The notes under the pieces were generated by a model. That model did no database searches and was not told the DNA's origin. It saw nothing but the letters and a program-made list of their open reading frames with translations. DNA of 64,000 bases from Ophiocordyceps camponoti-saundersi (nom. inval.) (Eukaryota; Ascomycota; Sordariomycetes; Hypocreales; Ophiocordycipitaceae), in assembly GCA_003339415.1 (NCBI GenBank), contig PDHQ01000101.1, forward strand, positions 1 to 64,000, written 5' to 3'. Each line of letters starts with the position of its first letter. Positions within the stretch are counted from its first letter, which is position 1. Position numbers and translations under genes: made by a program. Shown here one piece after another: positions 10,543 to 20,984 of this stretch.

Positions 10543-12828
10543 TCATCGCCCCCCCCATCCGTCTTGGGCATCCGCCTCCCGTCCCCGCTGACGATCGATG
10601 ATAGCCTGCATACGAGCGATAGCATCCCGCTGGCGATGAAGCTTGGCAAAGGCGTCAAAGGTAAAGACGTCGGGACGATAACCCGCGGCCTCCAGGTTCT
10701 GAAGCGTAGCCACCGTGTCGTGCATGTACTGCATCGAGGCGTAGCCCTTGAGGAGCGTGTTCCACCCGGGGAGGTTGAGGTGGACGCCTAGCTCTTTCAT
10801 GACCTGGATGATTTCCCGGGCTGTCTTTACGTCGTCTCTTCCGAGGAGGCCGCGGAGGATGAGGGCTAGCGTGATGGTTGAGGGGGTTGGGTGGATCGGT
10901 AGACGCTTCGTCGTCTTCTTCGCCTGTCCCTGATCCTCCTCCTGCTGCTCCTCGGGAGACGGCGGTAGGTTCTCCCGTACCATCTCGCCAAAGAGTTCGA
11001 GGGCAGGGCTGAGGAGGCCGTCGCGTTCCGTCATGGCCATGATGAAGGCGTCGTGGACGAGGCTTCCCTTGTCGTCTAACAGGGACCGCGCAGCCGACGT
11101 GCGCCTCTCGAGCTGCGTCCTGAAGAAGAAAAAATATGACATGACGCGCATCGGTGATTTGAGGGTGCGGATGAACGCTCGGATCATCGTCGACAGCGTC
11201 GTCGTGTCCGGCTGCAGCTGCGGCGTCCTGGCCGTAACGTTGTTGTAGAAGAGGCCCTCGACTACGGGGAGGATGCTTTGCCGGAAGCGCCATTCTTGAA
11301 CATACGATGACGTCGACTCCCTGCCTGGAGGGGGTCCGGCCAGCATCAGGGGCAGCGGCTCGGGGAACCACGTCTGCAGCGGGGCGAGGCTGAACCTCGA
11401 AGCGTAGAGCTCGAGCATCGGCTCGAACAGGGGCACCGTCCACGGCGGCGGACGCTCGACCTCGCGGGACTCGAGGTTGGCAAAGTACATGACGCTGTGG
11501 AGGCCGTAGTTGAACAGATCCCTCTGCGACGCCATGGCCTTCTTCGCCACCTCGAGCGACTGCACAAACTTGTCCACGTCGAGGCTGTGCTTGGCGCTCC
11601 GCACCACCGTCACCCACGCCGTCTTATCCAGCTGGATGCCGCAGTCGGAGAATAGAAGCGCCAGCCGGATCGACTCGTCCACCTCGCCTTGCTGGCCGAG
11701 AGAGTCGAGCACGGCCGTGACGTTGATGACGTTGGGCGCGAGGCCAGCCTCGACGAGGCGCTCCAGGGCGTCCTTGGGAGAAAACGGAGGCTCGGATCGG
11801 TCGGTAGGACCGTCGCGGTGCGGTTCCTTGCAGTGAAGCAGCAGCGTCACGACGCCCGTCATTGGCATCTTGTTGAGATCTGTCCCCTTCGCCGCCAGCT
11901 GCAGCAAGATGTCAAGCGATTTCGGCTTATGCACAGATTCCGACGCAAACTTGCTCGCAAACCGCAGCAGCGTGTATTCGTGCATCTTACATCCCTTCTT
12001 TAAAAGGAGCTTGTAAAGCTCTGACGTCTGTTGGCAAGGCAGTTCGCGTGCCAAAATGCCAAAAGTCCGCTGGCAGAAGGGGACGTGACCGGCCGGGAGG
12101 TCCTCGAAAACCCTGACAATGAGACCCAGCATCTCGTCCGCTTGAGCCGTCTTCTGCGCCACCGTAGCCCGAGTATCCACCTTGAACGTCCTGGCGATGA
12201 TCACAAGCAGGTCGTGGATCGCGTAGCCCGGCGGCGGGAGGTCCAGCGTGGCGTCGAGCACTCGCATGAGCTTTTCCGGACAGATACACAACGTCGAAAG
12301 CATCACATGGGGCCATATCCGCTGTCGAGTCTTCAGCTTCTTGGCCTCCCATGCTTCGCGCATAGCGTCAATATCGTCGAGCTCGAAGAGAAAGCGTCCT
12401 TGCTGGATCCATGTCGTTGAATAATGGCCCTGATCCCTCAGCACCCTATTCAGCTCAATCTTCCAAGCTATGTAGCCCTTTCTGAAGCTCTTTCCATGGT
12501 GACGAACGTATCCCCATTGTAGGTATAGCGATCGCAACACTCGCATCTCCGGCAAACGCTCCCTTGGTATATGGCTGATTCTGAGTGGGCTTTGTCTCCT
12601 TTTCCAGTTGTCCACGAGAGAAGCCGTATCCACACTGCGCTCTTGTTGGATATATCGGTCGACTTCTTCGGTCGTGTCCATTATCTGACGAGATTGCTCT
12701 GCTTGGGCCGAATTATGAGCTGTGGCGCTCAGGGCACGACGGGCCGGAAGTCGACTCATACGGCTGGTTGCTGCTCTCGAAGGGGAGAGAAGCGCCGCGC
12801 TAACGCGGCAGAGGTGAGCTGCTGCCAT
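10543..12828 (-). CDS. Mitochondrial pentatricopeptide-repeat (PPR) protein
   Basis: Single-exon frame of 761 residues. The first 45 residues are rich in Arg, Ala and Ser with no acidic residues (MAAAHLCRVSAALLSPSR...), typical of a mitochondrial presequence. The body is helical and ends in PPR-like helix pairs around residues 640-740 (for example PGWNTLLKGY and GYRPDVFTFDAFAKL). Fungal PPR proteins of this kind bind organellar transcripts and support mitochondrial RNA stability or translation; the specific target cannot be read from sequence. It is divergent from Cwf18, with a 243-bp shared upstream region. Its 3' end lies only about 250 bp from the RIP block, yet the frame is clean. I cannot name an orthologue confidently. 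Confidence 0.85.
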   Translation of the reverse strand: MAAAHLCRVSAALLSPSRAATSRMSRLPARRALSATAHNSAQAEQSRQIMDTTEEVDRYIQQERSVDTASLVDNWKRRQSPLRISHIPRERLPEMRVLRSLYLQWGYVRHHGKSFRKGYIAWKIELNRVLRDQGHYSTTWIQQGRFLFELDDIDAMREAWEAKKLKTRQRIWPHVMLSTLCICPEKLMRVLDATLDLPPPGYAIHDLLVIIARTFKVDTRATVAQKTAQADEMLGLIVRVFEDLPAGHVPFCQRTFGILARELPCQQTSELYKLLLKKGCKMHEYTLLRFASKFASESVHKPKSLDILLQLAAKGTDLNKMPMTGVVTLLLHCKEPHRDGPTDRSEPPFSPKDALERLVEAGLAPNVINVTAVLDSLGQQGEVDESIRLALLFSDCGIQLDKTAWVTVVRSAKHSLDVDKFVQSLEVAKKAMASQRDLFNYGLHSVMYFANLESREVERPPPWTVPLFEPMLELYASRFSLAPLQTWFPEPLPLMLAGPPPGRESTSSYVQEWRFRQSILPVVEGLFYNNVTARTPQLQPDTTTLSTMIRAFIRTLKSPMRVMSYFFFFRTQLERRTSAARSLLDDKGSLVHDAFIMAMTERDGLLSPALELFGEMVRENLPPSPEEQQEEDQGQAKKTTKRLPIHPTPSTITLALILRGLLGRDDVKTAREIIQVMKELGVHLNLPGWNTLLKGYASMQYMHDTVATLQNLEAAGYRPDVFTFDAFAKLHRQRDAIARMQAIIDRQRGREADAQDGWGGR

Positions 12829-13071
12829 TCCAGGCTTATCAACGGCGTCATGATGCCTTTCCGTCGCTCATCTCAAAAAGACAAAGGGTTAACGTTGAAG
12901 AAGGGGGTTGCCTTGGCTGACTGACCCTGAGATATCTTGAGGCTCTGAGATAGAGGATTGATAAGGAGGAAAAAAAAAACCAGACGGATGATTACGTAAT
13001 CTTGAATTGAACCCTTGATAATAACCCGCGTAGCGCATGTTGCCAACGTCCATCAACCACTGATTTCCATC
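12829..13071. promoter_or_regulatory. Shared upstream region of the PPR and Cwf18 genes
   Basis: A 243-bp gap separates the two divergent start codons. It contains an A-rich tract near 12970-12979. No TATA box is evident. It must hold both core promoters; no specific factor site is claimed. Confidence 0.5.
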
Positions 13072-13701
13072 ATGTCGTCGCTGAACAGCCTCAACGCCGC
13101 CTCAGAAGACCGAAAAGCCCGCCTAGCAAAGCTCCGAGGCATAAAAAGAAAACAACCAACCGAAGATGCCGTCCCCGAACAGGAGCAACAACAGCCTGAT
13201 CAACAGCCAGAGCAGCAAGCCGAGCCCGACGTAGCGCGCCAATACCTATCAGGACGAAACTATGACTTCGAAACGAGAGGCCCCAAGCTGGGCTTCGAGG
13301 CCATGCCGAACAAGGGTCTGGAACGTCCGACTTTGGAAGAGCAGGCGGCGGACGTCGCCGCCGACGTCGAGACGAGGGCCGCCCAAGAGGCGCAGGACGA
13401 CAAGGGTATCGACTTGCTCAAGCTGCAGCCCAAGAAGCCGAATTGGGACCTGAAGCGCAACTTGGAGAAGAAGATGGGGATACTGAATGTCCGTACGGAT
13501 AATGCCATCGCGAACCTCGTTCGACAGAGGATAGCGAGCTCGCAAAAGGGTAGTGACGCCGACACCGGTCCCGCCGACGGGGATGCGGCCCGAGTCGACG
13601 GTCTGGCACTTGTCGAGGGACTTCGAGTCAGGGAGAAAGAAGGGGAGGGGGAGGAGAGGCGAGAAAGAGAAGAGGACGAGGCGCAGATGGCAGAAGAGTG
13701 A
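13072..13701 (+). CDS. cwf18: Cwf18/CCDC12-family pre-mRNA splicing factor
   Basis: Uninterrupted frame of 209 residues starting MSSLNSLNAASEDRKARLAKL, the conserved N-terminus of the cwf18 (CCDC12) family. It is followed by YLSGRNYDFETRGPKLGF and the family core around residues 100-165 (GIDLLKLQPKKPNWDLKR then LEKKMGIL). Members sit in the Prp19/NTC-associated active spliceosome. I chose the ATG at 13072 because it gives the family N-terminus; an upstream in-frame start at 13015 would add unrelated residues. The C-terminal tail (from about residue 185) is a Glu/Arg-rich extension that makes this protein longer than the human one. It converges with the zinc-knuckle gene, 155 bp between stops. 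Confidence 0.92.
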   Translation: MSSLNSLNAASEDRKARLAKLRGIKRKQPTEDAVPEQEQQQPDQQPEQQAEPDVARQYLSGRNYDFETRGPKLGFEAMPNKGLERPTLEEQAADVAADVETRAAQEAQDDKGIDLLKLQPKKPNWDLKRNLEKKMGILNVRTDNAIANLVRQRIASSQKGSDADTGPADGDAARVDGLALVEGLRVREKEGEGEERREREEDEAQMAEE

Positions 13702-13856
13702 ATTTCCCATTCGCCTGCATGCTGCTCGTGCGAGATCCAAACCGGGCTACAGACTTGGTTAAAATTACACTGTGATACCCTCAACTACCGATGCCTCAGT
13801 ACAATGTTCGTGACAACCCCGTCTACTTGCGCTTCGTCATAACATGCATGTCTCCT

Positions 13857-15345
13857 CTATCTTCCGTGCATCGCCTTGGTCATGGCGAGCCGCTTGCTGA
13901 AAGGGCTGAGACTTCGTTCCCTTTCGGGCTCTTGCATAGGACGCTGCGTACTTGTCCGGCGGTCTTGGGCAGACTCGTGGTGGCCGTTTCGTGGGCCGCG
14001 GGCCTCTCTTTGATAGCCCCTCGCCTGCATCTCCGGAGATCGAGAGCGACGTTGGTGGAGATGGTCCGATTCTTTCTTGATGTCGAAACCCGCGCGCTGC
14101 GTGTTTCGCTGCGTATTTCGGCTACGGTGATCGACGTCGCGAGAGTCTCGTCTTGGATGTCCCTTTGTCCTAGAATCGACAGGGTTGTCAAAAACTGTCC
14201 GGCGGCGCTTTTCCCGGATCGACCTGTCTATCGAGGTCTGTCGTTGCCGTTGATGAGGCGGGCCGCGACTCTGGGATCGACTGCCTGGTTGCCGCTGATC
14301 GTCACCTGAAGACGTCGGGCTACGCTGACGGCGCGAGGAAATCGATGTCCGCATTCGATGATGCGGTGGACGGCGATCATAGCCATTACCTAGAGCCCGT
14401 CGCTGAATCGCCTCTCCTTCTGGACTATGTACTCGACGTGACGAGGGCGGCGAGTAGCGCGAAACGCTATGAGGTTCATCCTCGTCGTCGGAAGTCGTCC
14501 GGCTGCTTCCTCGGCTTGGCGTAATGGGAGACTGGGCTTGCCCCGGTGGGCTATATTTGTGGATACGGCTCTTTGACCGTCGCTGTTCGCCATCTGATAT
14601 TTCTCCGTCATGCTTGCGGCGTGATGCCATGGATTGACGACTATCATTCCGCGGCGGACTACGGCTGTAGCAACGAAGCAGCCGTTGTTTGGACTCTGGT
14701 TCTGGGCTTCGCCCTCGACGTGACAGCGTTGGATATGTGGTTTCGTGTAGCGGCGAGCTGCGGCTACTAGGACGATGGCGAGAGCGTCGACGACCGCCGT
14801 CCTGAGATTCGAGACTTTGCCTGCGGCCTAAAGATTTGCGAGTCTAACTTCAATCATTATGATGCCCCGAGTATTGGAAAGCGGCAGCTTTAAGTGCCAC
14901 CGACGCCGAGCTTACCAAGGCCTGTCCGAGGCGTCCAGGCGAATGCGTCAATGTTTCTTCGAGGTCCTCGTATTCGCGCTCCTTCGCATGCTGCGCCTCC
15001 CTTTCGGCAAGTATCGCAGAGGCAATACCTTTTCTATGTCGAGGTTAGCGGGTTCACGGCAGAAGCCGTCATCACTTACTTCGTGGCCGGAGGCTGTAGA
15101 GCCCCTGTGAGCTCGGGAACGAGCTTGGGATTGCGCAACTGCTGTGAGCGAGAGGGACGAGAAACATAAGGCCGATCTTGTGCGGATGCCTTGCACTGGT
15201 ATGAATAGTGGCGTGGCCAAGCAGTTAGCTGCCTGCTGAGGCGGGTGGAGGTGAGGAATAGCTCATCTTTCTTCAGACACTTCTGACACTTGACGTTTGA
15301 CGGAGCGGATTGAAGTGGCCCTCGAGGGGCTTTAAAAGCGCACAT
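13857..15345 (-). CDS. Zinc-knuckle (ZCCHC10-like, zf-CCHC_3) protein with a long RS-rich tail
   Basis: Four exons on the minus strand: 15267-15345, 15080-15212, 14916-15033 and 13857-14801. The joins keep frame and give 424 residues. Exons 1 and 2 together form one CX2CX4HX4C knuckle (CQKCLKK + GHYSYQC) followed by RPYVSRPSRSQQL and NPKLVPEL, the fungal ZCCHC10-like signature. Exon 3 is a KGIASAIL/Glu-Arg-rich helix. Exon 4 is a 314-residue Ser/Arg/Pro-rich tail with many RS and SP pairs. A nuclear RNA-related role is expected from the family. Intron 1 has AT-AC ends (listed separately); intron 2 (15034-15079) is a clean 46-nt GTAAGT...TAG; intron 3 (14802-14915) is my best phase-consistent choice. 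The first ATG is the only one close to the knuckle. Confidence 0.8.
15213..15266 (-). other. Putative 54-nt AT-AC intron splitting the zinc knuckle
   Basis: The CCHC knuckle is interrupted between CQKCLKK and HYSYQC by 54 nt with no GT dinucleotide. Removing ATGAGC...GGCCAC restores exactly CX2CX4HX4C and keeps frame. The donor resembles a normal GTGAGC with G-to-A at position 1. A GCTAAC branch-site match lies 12 nt before the AC end. This fits a U2-type AT-AC intron rather than the U12 type (donor ATATCC). Retention would insert 18 residues in frame and change the knuckle spacing. Confidence 0.55.
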
Positions 15346-16495
15346 GAGCGCGAGCGAGGACCACGAGATCTGCGTTCTGATATGCCTTTTACAGATGGGA
15401 TGAAGCCATGCGGAATTACCTAGTAGGAGTTGAAAGTTGATCTCGAGGTAGATACCCAGCCGAATTGAGCTCGGAGCTTACTAACCGTCATCGTCGCACC
15501 AGCGGCTATCACGTGATGCATGGTCAAGCAAATTGCCACACGCGGCGATTCCACCGCGATGTCTCTAGCTGCAGCTCAGCCAAGCCAGGCACAAGCATCG
15601 TCCCGAGTCTGGTCTGGTTCTGGTCCACGTCTTTCGTACATACATACGTCCGCTCGCAAACCGACAGGGCGACAACCAGCCCCGGCCTGCCATCGCCTAG
15701 GCCATCATCATCGCCTACATAAGCATTTGCTCGAGTCCACCATTGGACCGCTGACATAAGCGACACACAAATCCGCATTTTCTGGCGCCGCTACAGGCCA
15801 GGACCGACGCTAGGCCAGTATTTCCATTCGCCGGCCCAAAACCCTTCTGCCGTGACTCTCTGGCTGCAGTCGACGTCCGCCGCCCCCCCCCTTTTTCCGA
15901 TGGCATCGGCCTGAAGCACTCTGCCAACACTCGAGTCAGCCGCGGCAATCGCAGCGTTGCACATCGAGAGGGACAGAGAGGGAGAGAGAGAGAGGAAGAG
16001 AGAGAGAAAGGACAAGAGAGCGATTAATTGTGCGCTACTTCTCGTACGTCTTTCCATCCCCCCCATCTTCTCCCTTTCACCGTATCAGGATTCAGGCTGA
16101 ATGTTAGCCCCCGTCGCATCAGATCCATCACATCTCTTTCGATTTCATCGCCGTCGTTGCATGCGTCCGCGTCTGCTTTTGCATCCGGGTTCGCGGCCTC
16201 TCTCTTCCGATACGCGCGACTACCGCTCGGGAGCCGCAAGACGCCGTTCGGAGTCCTCCCTGTTCTACGCAAAACCTGTCGTCGGAAATTATGTCCTGCC
16301 CGCAACGACGATGAACACCAGTTCCCTACCTTCGACTTGCTGGCTCCCTGCGATCCATTTTGACTTCTGAGTTGGATCCCACACCGTCTCTTCCTCTCGT
16401 CTAGGCCCGTTCCTTATTCTGTTTCCCTGCGGCTGCTTTGTCTTCGAGTCTTGTTCAGGATTGGATATTTCTCTCGCAGCCTCTCCTCCCCCATC
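15346..16495. promoter_or_regulatory. Divergent intergenic region, zinc-knuckle and R3H genes
   Basis: This 1.15-kb region separates two divergent start codons. The R3H side has a GA/CT-rich tract (15968-16018 GA-rich; 16380-16490 CT-rich), common just upstream of fungal genes. Short ORFs on both strands here have no protein-like character, and I see no RNA gene. Confidence 0.5.
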
Positions 16496-19186
16496 ATGGC
16501 GTCTGCTCAGGTGTCTTCAGACCTACCTCGGCCGTCGTTTGCAAAGGTATGCGCTGATGGGAACCCCGAATCTTCATTACTCAGTCATGCTGACACTAAA
16601 TTAAACCTTTAGGTGACCGCCGCTGTTGCCAACGACGATCCGTCGAGCCCCTCTTCCGTCCACGATCAGGCTGTGACCGCTAAGTATCCACGCACCGCCG
16701 TACCCATCATCGTCAGCGGTGCGTCGACGACCGCTGTTCCGCCGCGGAACGCCTCGCCTGCTCAATTACGAAATGACGGAACGGCAAGGCCAAACGCAGT
16801 CGCCGCGGACAAGGTTACATCTTCGCTCCACGATCTCAAACTCGGCCCCAGGGTTCTTCACTTTGACGCGACTGGTACAGCGCGCGCGGCGGTGAGCAGG
16901 GAAAGTGTATCTGACGAATCACAGAAGTGTGACTCGAGCTCCGAACTGGGGACCAAGCCCCCTAGCTTGGATGGCAAAAGCATTACCTCTGGGACTACCT
17001 TTGCCCTCGACGAAAAAGAGTCCCTTCGACCCGATGATAGTGCTAGCGTTAAGGCGGCGGCCGAGGATGACGATACCTTTTCGATTCGGGGGTCTCTCAT
17101 CACTGGGTCGCGGATGAGCTCCGAGGTCGCAGCCAGAGGTCGCAGCATTCAGCTTGGAGACATCCCGGAACGCAGGTCGGCGGAGCGGCCCCTCGGCACC
17201 CCGGGAAACGGCATCCCGACCCCTCAGAGTTCGGCGTCCGAGCGACCGCCAGCCGTTAATCCGGTGATGCCACTGAGCGCTGACACGTCGTCTGATGCCC
17301 TCAATGTCATTTATCGGCAGGCACCCGACGACAAGTTGCTTGACGCTCTCACAAGCCCGCGAGACAGGTATTTCCTTCTGCGGCTGGAAAAGGATGTCAT
17401 CGACTTCGTCCAAGATTCCAAGTCAGTCCCTCCAAACTTCCCTCCTTCACTTGGCTTCGGCCCCCTAACTGACGTCTCTTAGGGAACCCTACATGGACCT
17501 GCCCCCTTCCAACTCGTTTTGCAGGATGTTGACGCACAAATTAGCCGACTACTATCACATGACGCATTCTTACGAGCCGCACATAGGTTCTGTTCGAATA
17601 TTTCGAACCCCATTCTGTCGGGTGCCGCCGTCGCTTGCGACCATGGGACCCCAATCGAGTGCCTCAACGGCGAGCACACCGCCCCCTGCTCTTCTCCCCA
17701 AGAAGATCATGCGTCGAGGGCAAGATGGCGAGAGCGGGCTTGTGAGCGCCGGCGCTTCGAAGCCCACATCAGAATCGGGTAGCGACAACAAGGATGGCAA
17801 GGACAAGCAGCCAGTCTCAAAGGAAAAGCGAGTACCCGGGTTCCGGAGTCATAATTACATGTCGACTAATACGTTGATACCAGGCTTTCGAGGGAAGAGC
17901 GGGAGGAGATGTACAAACTGGCTCGCGAACGCATCTTTGGCAGCTCCGAAGATAGCGTCCAGGGTATGGTCCGGACCCTCGCTGGATCGCGGTTTGCAAA
18001 CTGACGCAGCAGCTACAGAGAACGAAGGTGAGAACGGCATGTCTCGCGCGAGCTCCGTGTCTGCTACCAACAAGGCGGGCGTCGGTAAACGGGGTAAGAC
18101 GGGCAAGCAACGACGGGATGATTCGGACAGCTTCGATTCCAGATATCAGTACACTCCGTTCTGGGCTCCCCAGCAGCAGACGTGGGTGGCGCAGCCACAT
18201 GGGCAGCTCATGGCTCCGCCCCCCGGCCAGTTCAATGGCCAGCCCATGCCCGCGTATCCGCCACAGGCGGCAGCGTCCGCGTACGCCCAGCAACCCCCAG
18301 CCCCTTACGCCGGGGTGCCCAGCATGGCGCCGAACCCGGCCTATCCGGCTTACGGGATTCCTCAGGTGAGAAAACAATGCAACGTCGGGCGCTCGTGTTT
18401 CTATGTGACTGACGGTGAGACGGTGAGTAGGTCCCGCCCCAACACGCTCCCGCGCGCTATCAGCCCGGGGGCAGTCCGATGACGGCGTACGGCTCCCCCG
18501 TGCCTCCGCCTCCCGCCATGCCGCAGGGCTGGCAGCCGAGCTTCGGCGCCCCAGCCTATCCCCCGAGAGGAGGACCTGCACCCCCGGTGGCATCGCAGGG
18601 ACAGGTAGGCCTTCCCTACGCCTATGGGCAGCTGCCTGCGAATCCCCATCCCAACGATCCGAAGAGCCAGCACCCCATTCCGGGCAGCTATAATAGGAAC
18701 CACGCCTTCAACCCCAAGACGCAGTCTTTTGTCCCTGGCGGAAATGGCATCCACTCAGTCCAGCCGCCCCAGCCACCGTTCACGGCCCCCGGGTCGCACC
18801 ACGGCAGCCCGCAGATCGCAACGCCCCATCTCGCTTACGGCGGCTATCAGACGGGCGTGCCTCCGCCTTACGCGGGAGGCTACGGTATGGTCAGGCAAGA
18901 ATCGAACACGTCGATGTCTCCGTATCACGGTCCTCCACAGCATGTGCCACCGATGCCTAGCATGCCGCCGCCGATGACATGCATGCCTCCTCCTCCTCCT
19001 CCGCCGCCGCCGCCGCCGATGCAGCCTATGCAACAGATGCAACCGATGCAACCGATGCCGCAGAACCCTCCGACGCAGGTGACGAACCGGTCGGCGGCCC
19101 CCAAGGGGCCTAGTCAGATGTATATGCACCTACCTACATACGGCAACCCGGCGACGCTACCGCAGAAGCCGGCTACCGGTATTTAA
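16496..19186 (+). CDS. R3H-SUZ domain RNA-binding protein
   Basis: Six exons: 16496-16546, 16613-17421, 17483-17839, 17884-17963, 18013-18365 and 18464-19186. The joins keep frame and give 790 residues. Residues about 270-330 are an R3H single-stranded nucleic-acid-binding domain (LEKDVIDFVQDSK, then PPSNSFCRMLTHKLADYY). It is followed by a SUZ-like segment (KKIMRRG, later LSREEREEMYKLARERIFG). The rest is a Pro/Gln/Ala-rich disordered tail with a run of ten prolines near 18985-19018. The donor of the fourth exon-exon step (17840, GTTCCG) is weak but is the only one that fits phase with the SUZ frame. R3H-SUZ proteins are usually cytoplasmic mRNA-binding factors. It converges on eIF3f. Confidence 0.87.
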
Positions 19187-19560
19187 TCGAGCATCATCAG
19201 ATTCTCGGTGTTCAGGGCGAAGAGCCCACATGGACGGCGCTTTACGGGCATGATGAGCATTTTGGCGTTACTGGTGAATAGGATGAATGTTATCAACGTT
19301 TCATGGAGGTTCTCTCCTCTACATCCCTCATCTTGTAGACAAGACAAGGCACGGCGGGGAAGAGATAGAGAGGTGCTTGTATCCCATATATTCGGGAGCC
19401 TTTCTCTTCTCGACTTTTGCCCCGCCAGCCCTGCCAACGAAAACGCCGTACTGAACATGGTGCGCCAGGCTGTCCGATTGCCCACGTTGCGTAGCCCTTG
19501 GCCTCCACGACGAACAACGAGACCCTTTCGCCTGCAATGAATCGCAAACCGACGACTCTT
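19187..19560. other. Convergent intergenic region (R3H and eIF3f 3' ends)
   Basis: 374 bp lie between the two stop codons. Both 3' UTRs must lie here. No further feature is visible. Confidence 0.5.
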
Positions 19561-20700
19561 CTACTCGACGGGTTCCCGGGGCTCTCTGGGCTGACCTCCG
19601 CCCCGGCCTCCGCCTCGGCCGCCTCGCTTGCCGCCTCGCTGGTTCCCACCCCGCTCACCCTCGTTCTTGCCGTCGGCATCCTTATCGACGCTCGTCAGGT
19701 TGGCGACAGCCAGCCTCTGAGACAGGTCGATTTGGGTGCGGATGGTATTGGCGAGGTAACTGACCATGAGAACGTCCTGAATGTGGTTATTGAAGTCGTG
19801 CTCGATCTGCGAGTCGTCGACCTTGGGCGCGAGCGATAAAGCGCTCATAAGGTACTGTCCCAGGGCATTGTTGGGCTCCTCTTCCTCATCGAGGACGCCG
19901 TTAACCCATTCACTGACGCGGTCGAGAAGATTCAACGTCTGCTCCATGGAGCGGCCCAGGCCCTCAACGTCGGAGACGAGAGGAGCGGTACGAGATTCGA
20001 CGTCCTGTGTACTGGCAAGAGCCTCAAGAGCGCTCTTGTCGGCGTCGCTGTATAGCATTTTATGGGGAACCTGGATGAAGAGGCAGCTTTCGGCGGCCCT
20101 CTCGGCGTTGACGGCGACGGGGGCGCTGATGTAGCATCTCGTCTCGATTTCCTCGCCGGGATCGGTTGATATGGTCAGGTGAATGGCGGGATGAGGGAAC
20201 GTGCCCGTTTCGGGCTGGGCAAAGAAGTTTTGAATCAAGGCGCTGAAGCTGTTAAGCTCGTGCGAAGTGGTGTACCAGCCGAGGAGGGATTCGCGCGGCG
20301 AAGCCTTGAGCGTCAAGGCGAGCATAGTCTTCTGATAATCGACGTCGACCTCTACTTGGTCTTCTTCTTCGGTGTGGGGGATGGCGAAACAGGATCGGAC
20401 TTCGACTTCGGTGCCGTCCTCTGAACGGGTGCCGACGAGTGCGCCGATGACGCGCGTGGATTGGGCGTTTTCCCGTACATCTCTCCGTACGGCGTGATCT
20501 AGTATAGAAAGGACGGCCTTTTAGGATTCAAGGTTTTTTCCCGAGGGAGTCAGCGGGCGAACGAAGCTTCTTTTCTTTCTTTCCCTATTTACCTGAGGCT
20601 GGATGTTGACGCTGAGCGGGGCGATATTCGTCTGCAGCCCAACATTGCTGTGAGACAGCGGGCGCGCAAGGTGTATAAAGCGCTCGGTAGCAGCAGCCAT
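19561..20700 (-). CDS. EIF3F: Eukaryotic translation initiation factor 3 subunit F
   Basis: Two exons, 20593-20700 and 19561-20517, joined across a 75-nt GT-AG intron in phase 0, give 354 residues. The N-terminus ([15 protein letters not shown]...SVNIQPQ) leads into an MPN domain: [26 protein letters not shown], then [10 protein letters not shown]. As in other eIF3f proteins, the JAMM metal ligands are not present, so it is a structural MPN subunit of eIF3 in the cytosol. The C-terminus ends in a Gly/Arg-rich tail ([14 protein letters not shown]), common in fungal eIF3f. It shares a 284-bp divergent promoter with UTP25. Confidence 0.95.
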
Positions 20701-20984
20701 GCTGGGCAGGAAGATGGGAGACACTCGTTGGCGGGTGCAGCGAGGGGAAGCCTGAGGAGGCGTGTGAAAGACGGTCGTCGTTTTGCTTGAATTTTGCGAT
20801 TTGCCAGGTTTAGGCTGTGCGCGGATGAGATAAGTCGCGATAAGAGGTGTGGCGTTAGCAAGCGGCTGCTAGTGCTTGCCCCGCCGTGGCTGGAGACGTG
20901 GCTGAAGCCTTACTTTTTCTCCCCTTCTGGTCGGATCGACTATACACGGTAGTATCGTCAACATCGCTTCTTCTCCTCAGACTG
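20701..20984. promoter_or_regulatory. Shared divergent promoter of EIF3F and UTP25
   Basis: 284 bp separate the two start codons. The arrangement would allow joint control of two growth-linked genes (translation initiation and ribosome assembly). No specific element is claimed. Confidence 0.5.

Noticed and set aside
10655..11617. 320-codon minus-strand ORF in another frame
   Set aside because: It is a shadow of the PPR gene (same strand, shifted frame) with Arg/Pro/Gly-biased composition.
13260..13784. Serine-rich minus-strand ORF opposite cwf18
   Set aside because: It is the antisense shadow of the Glu/Arg-rich coding strand.
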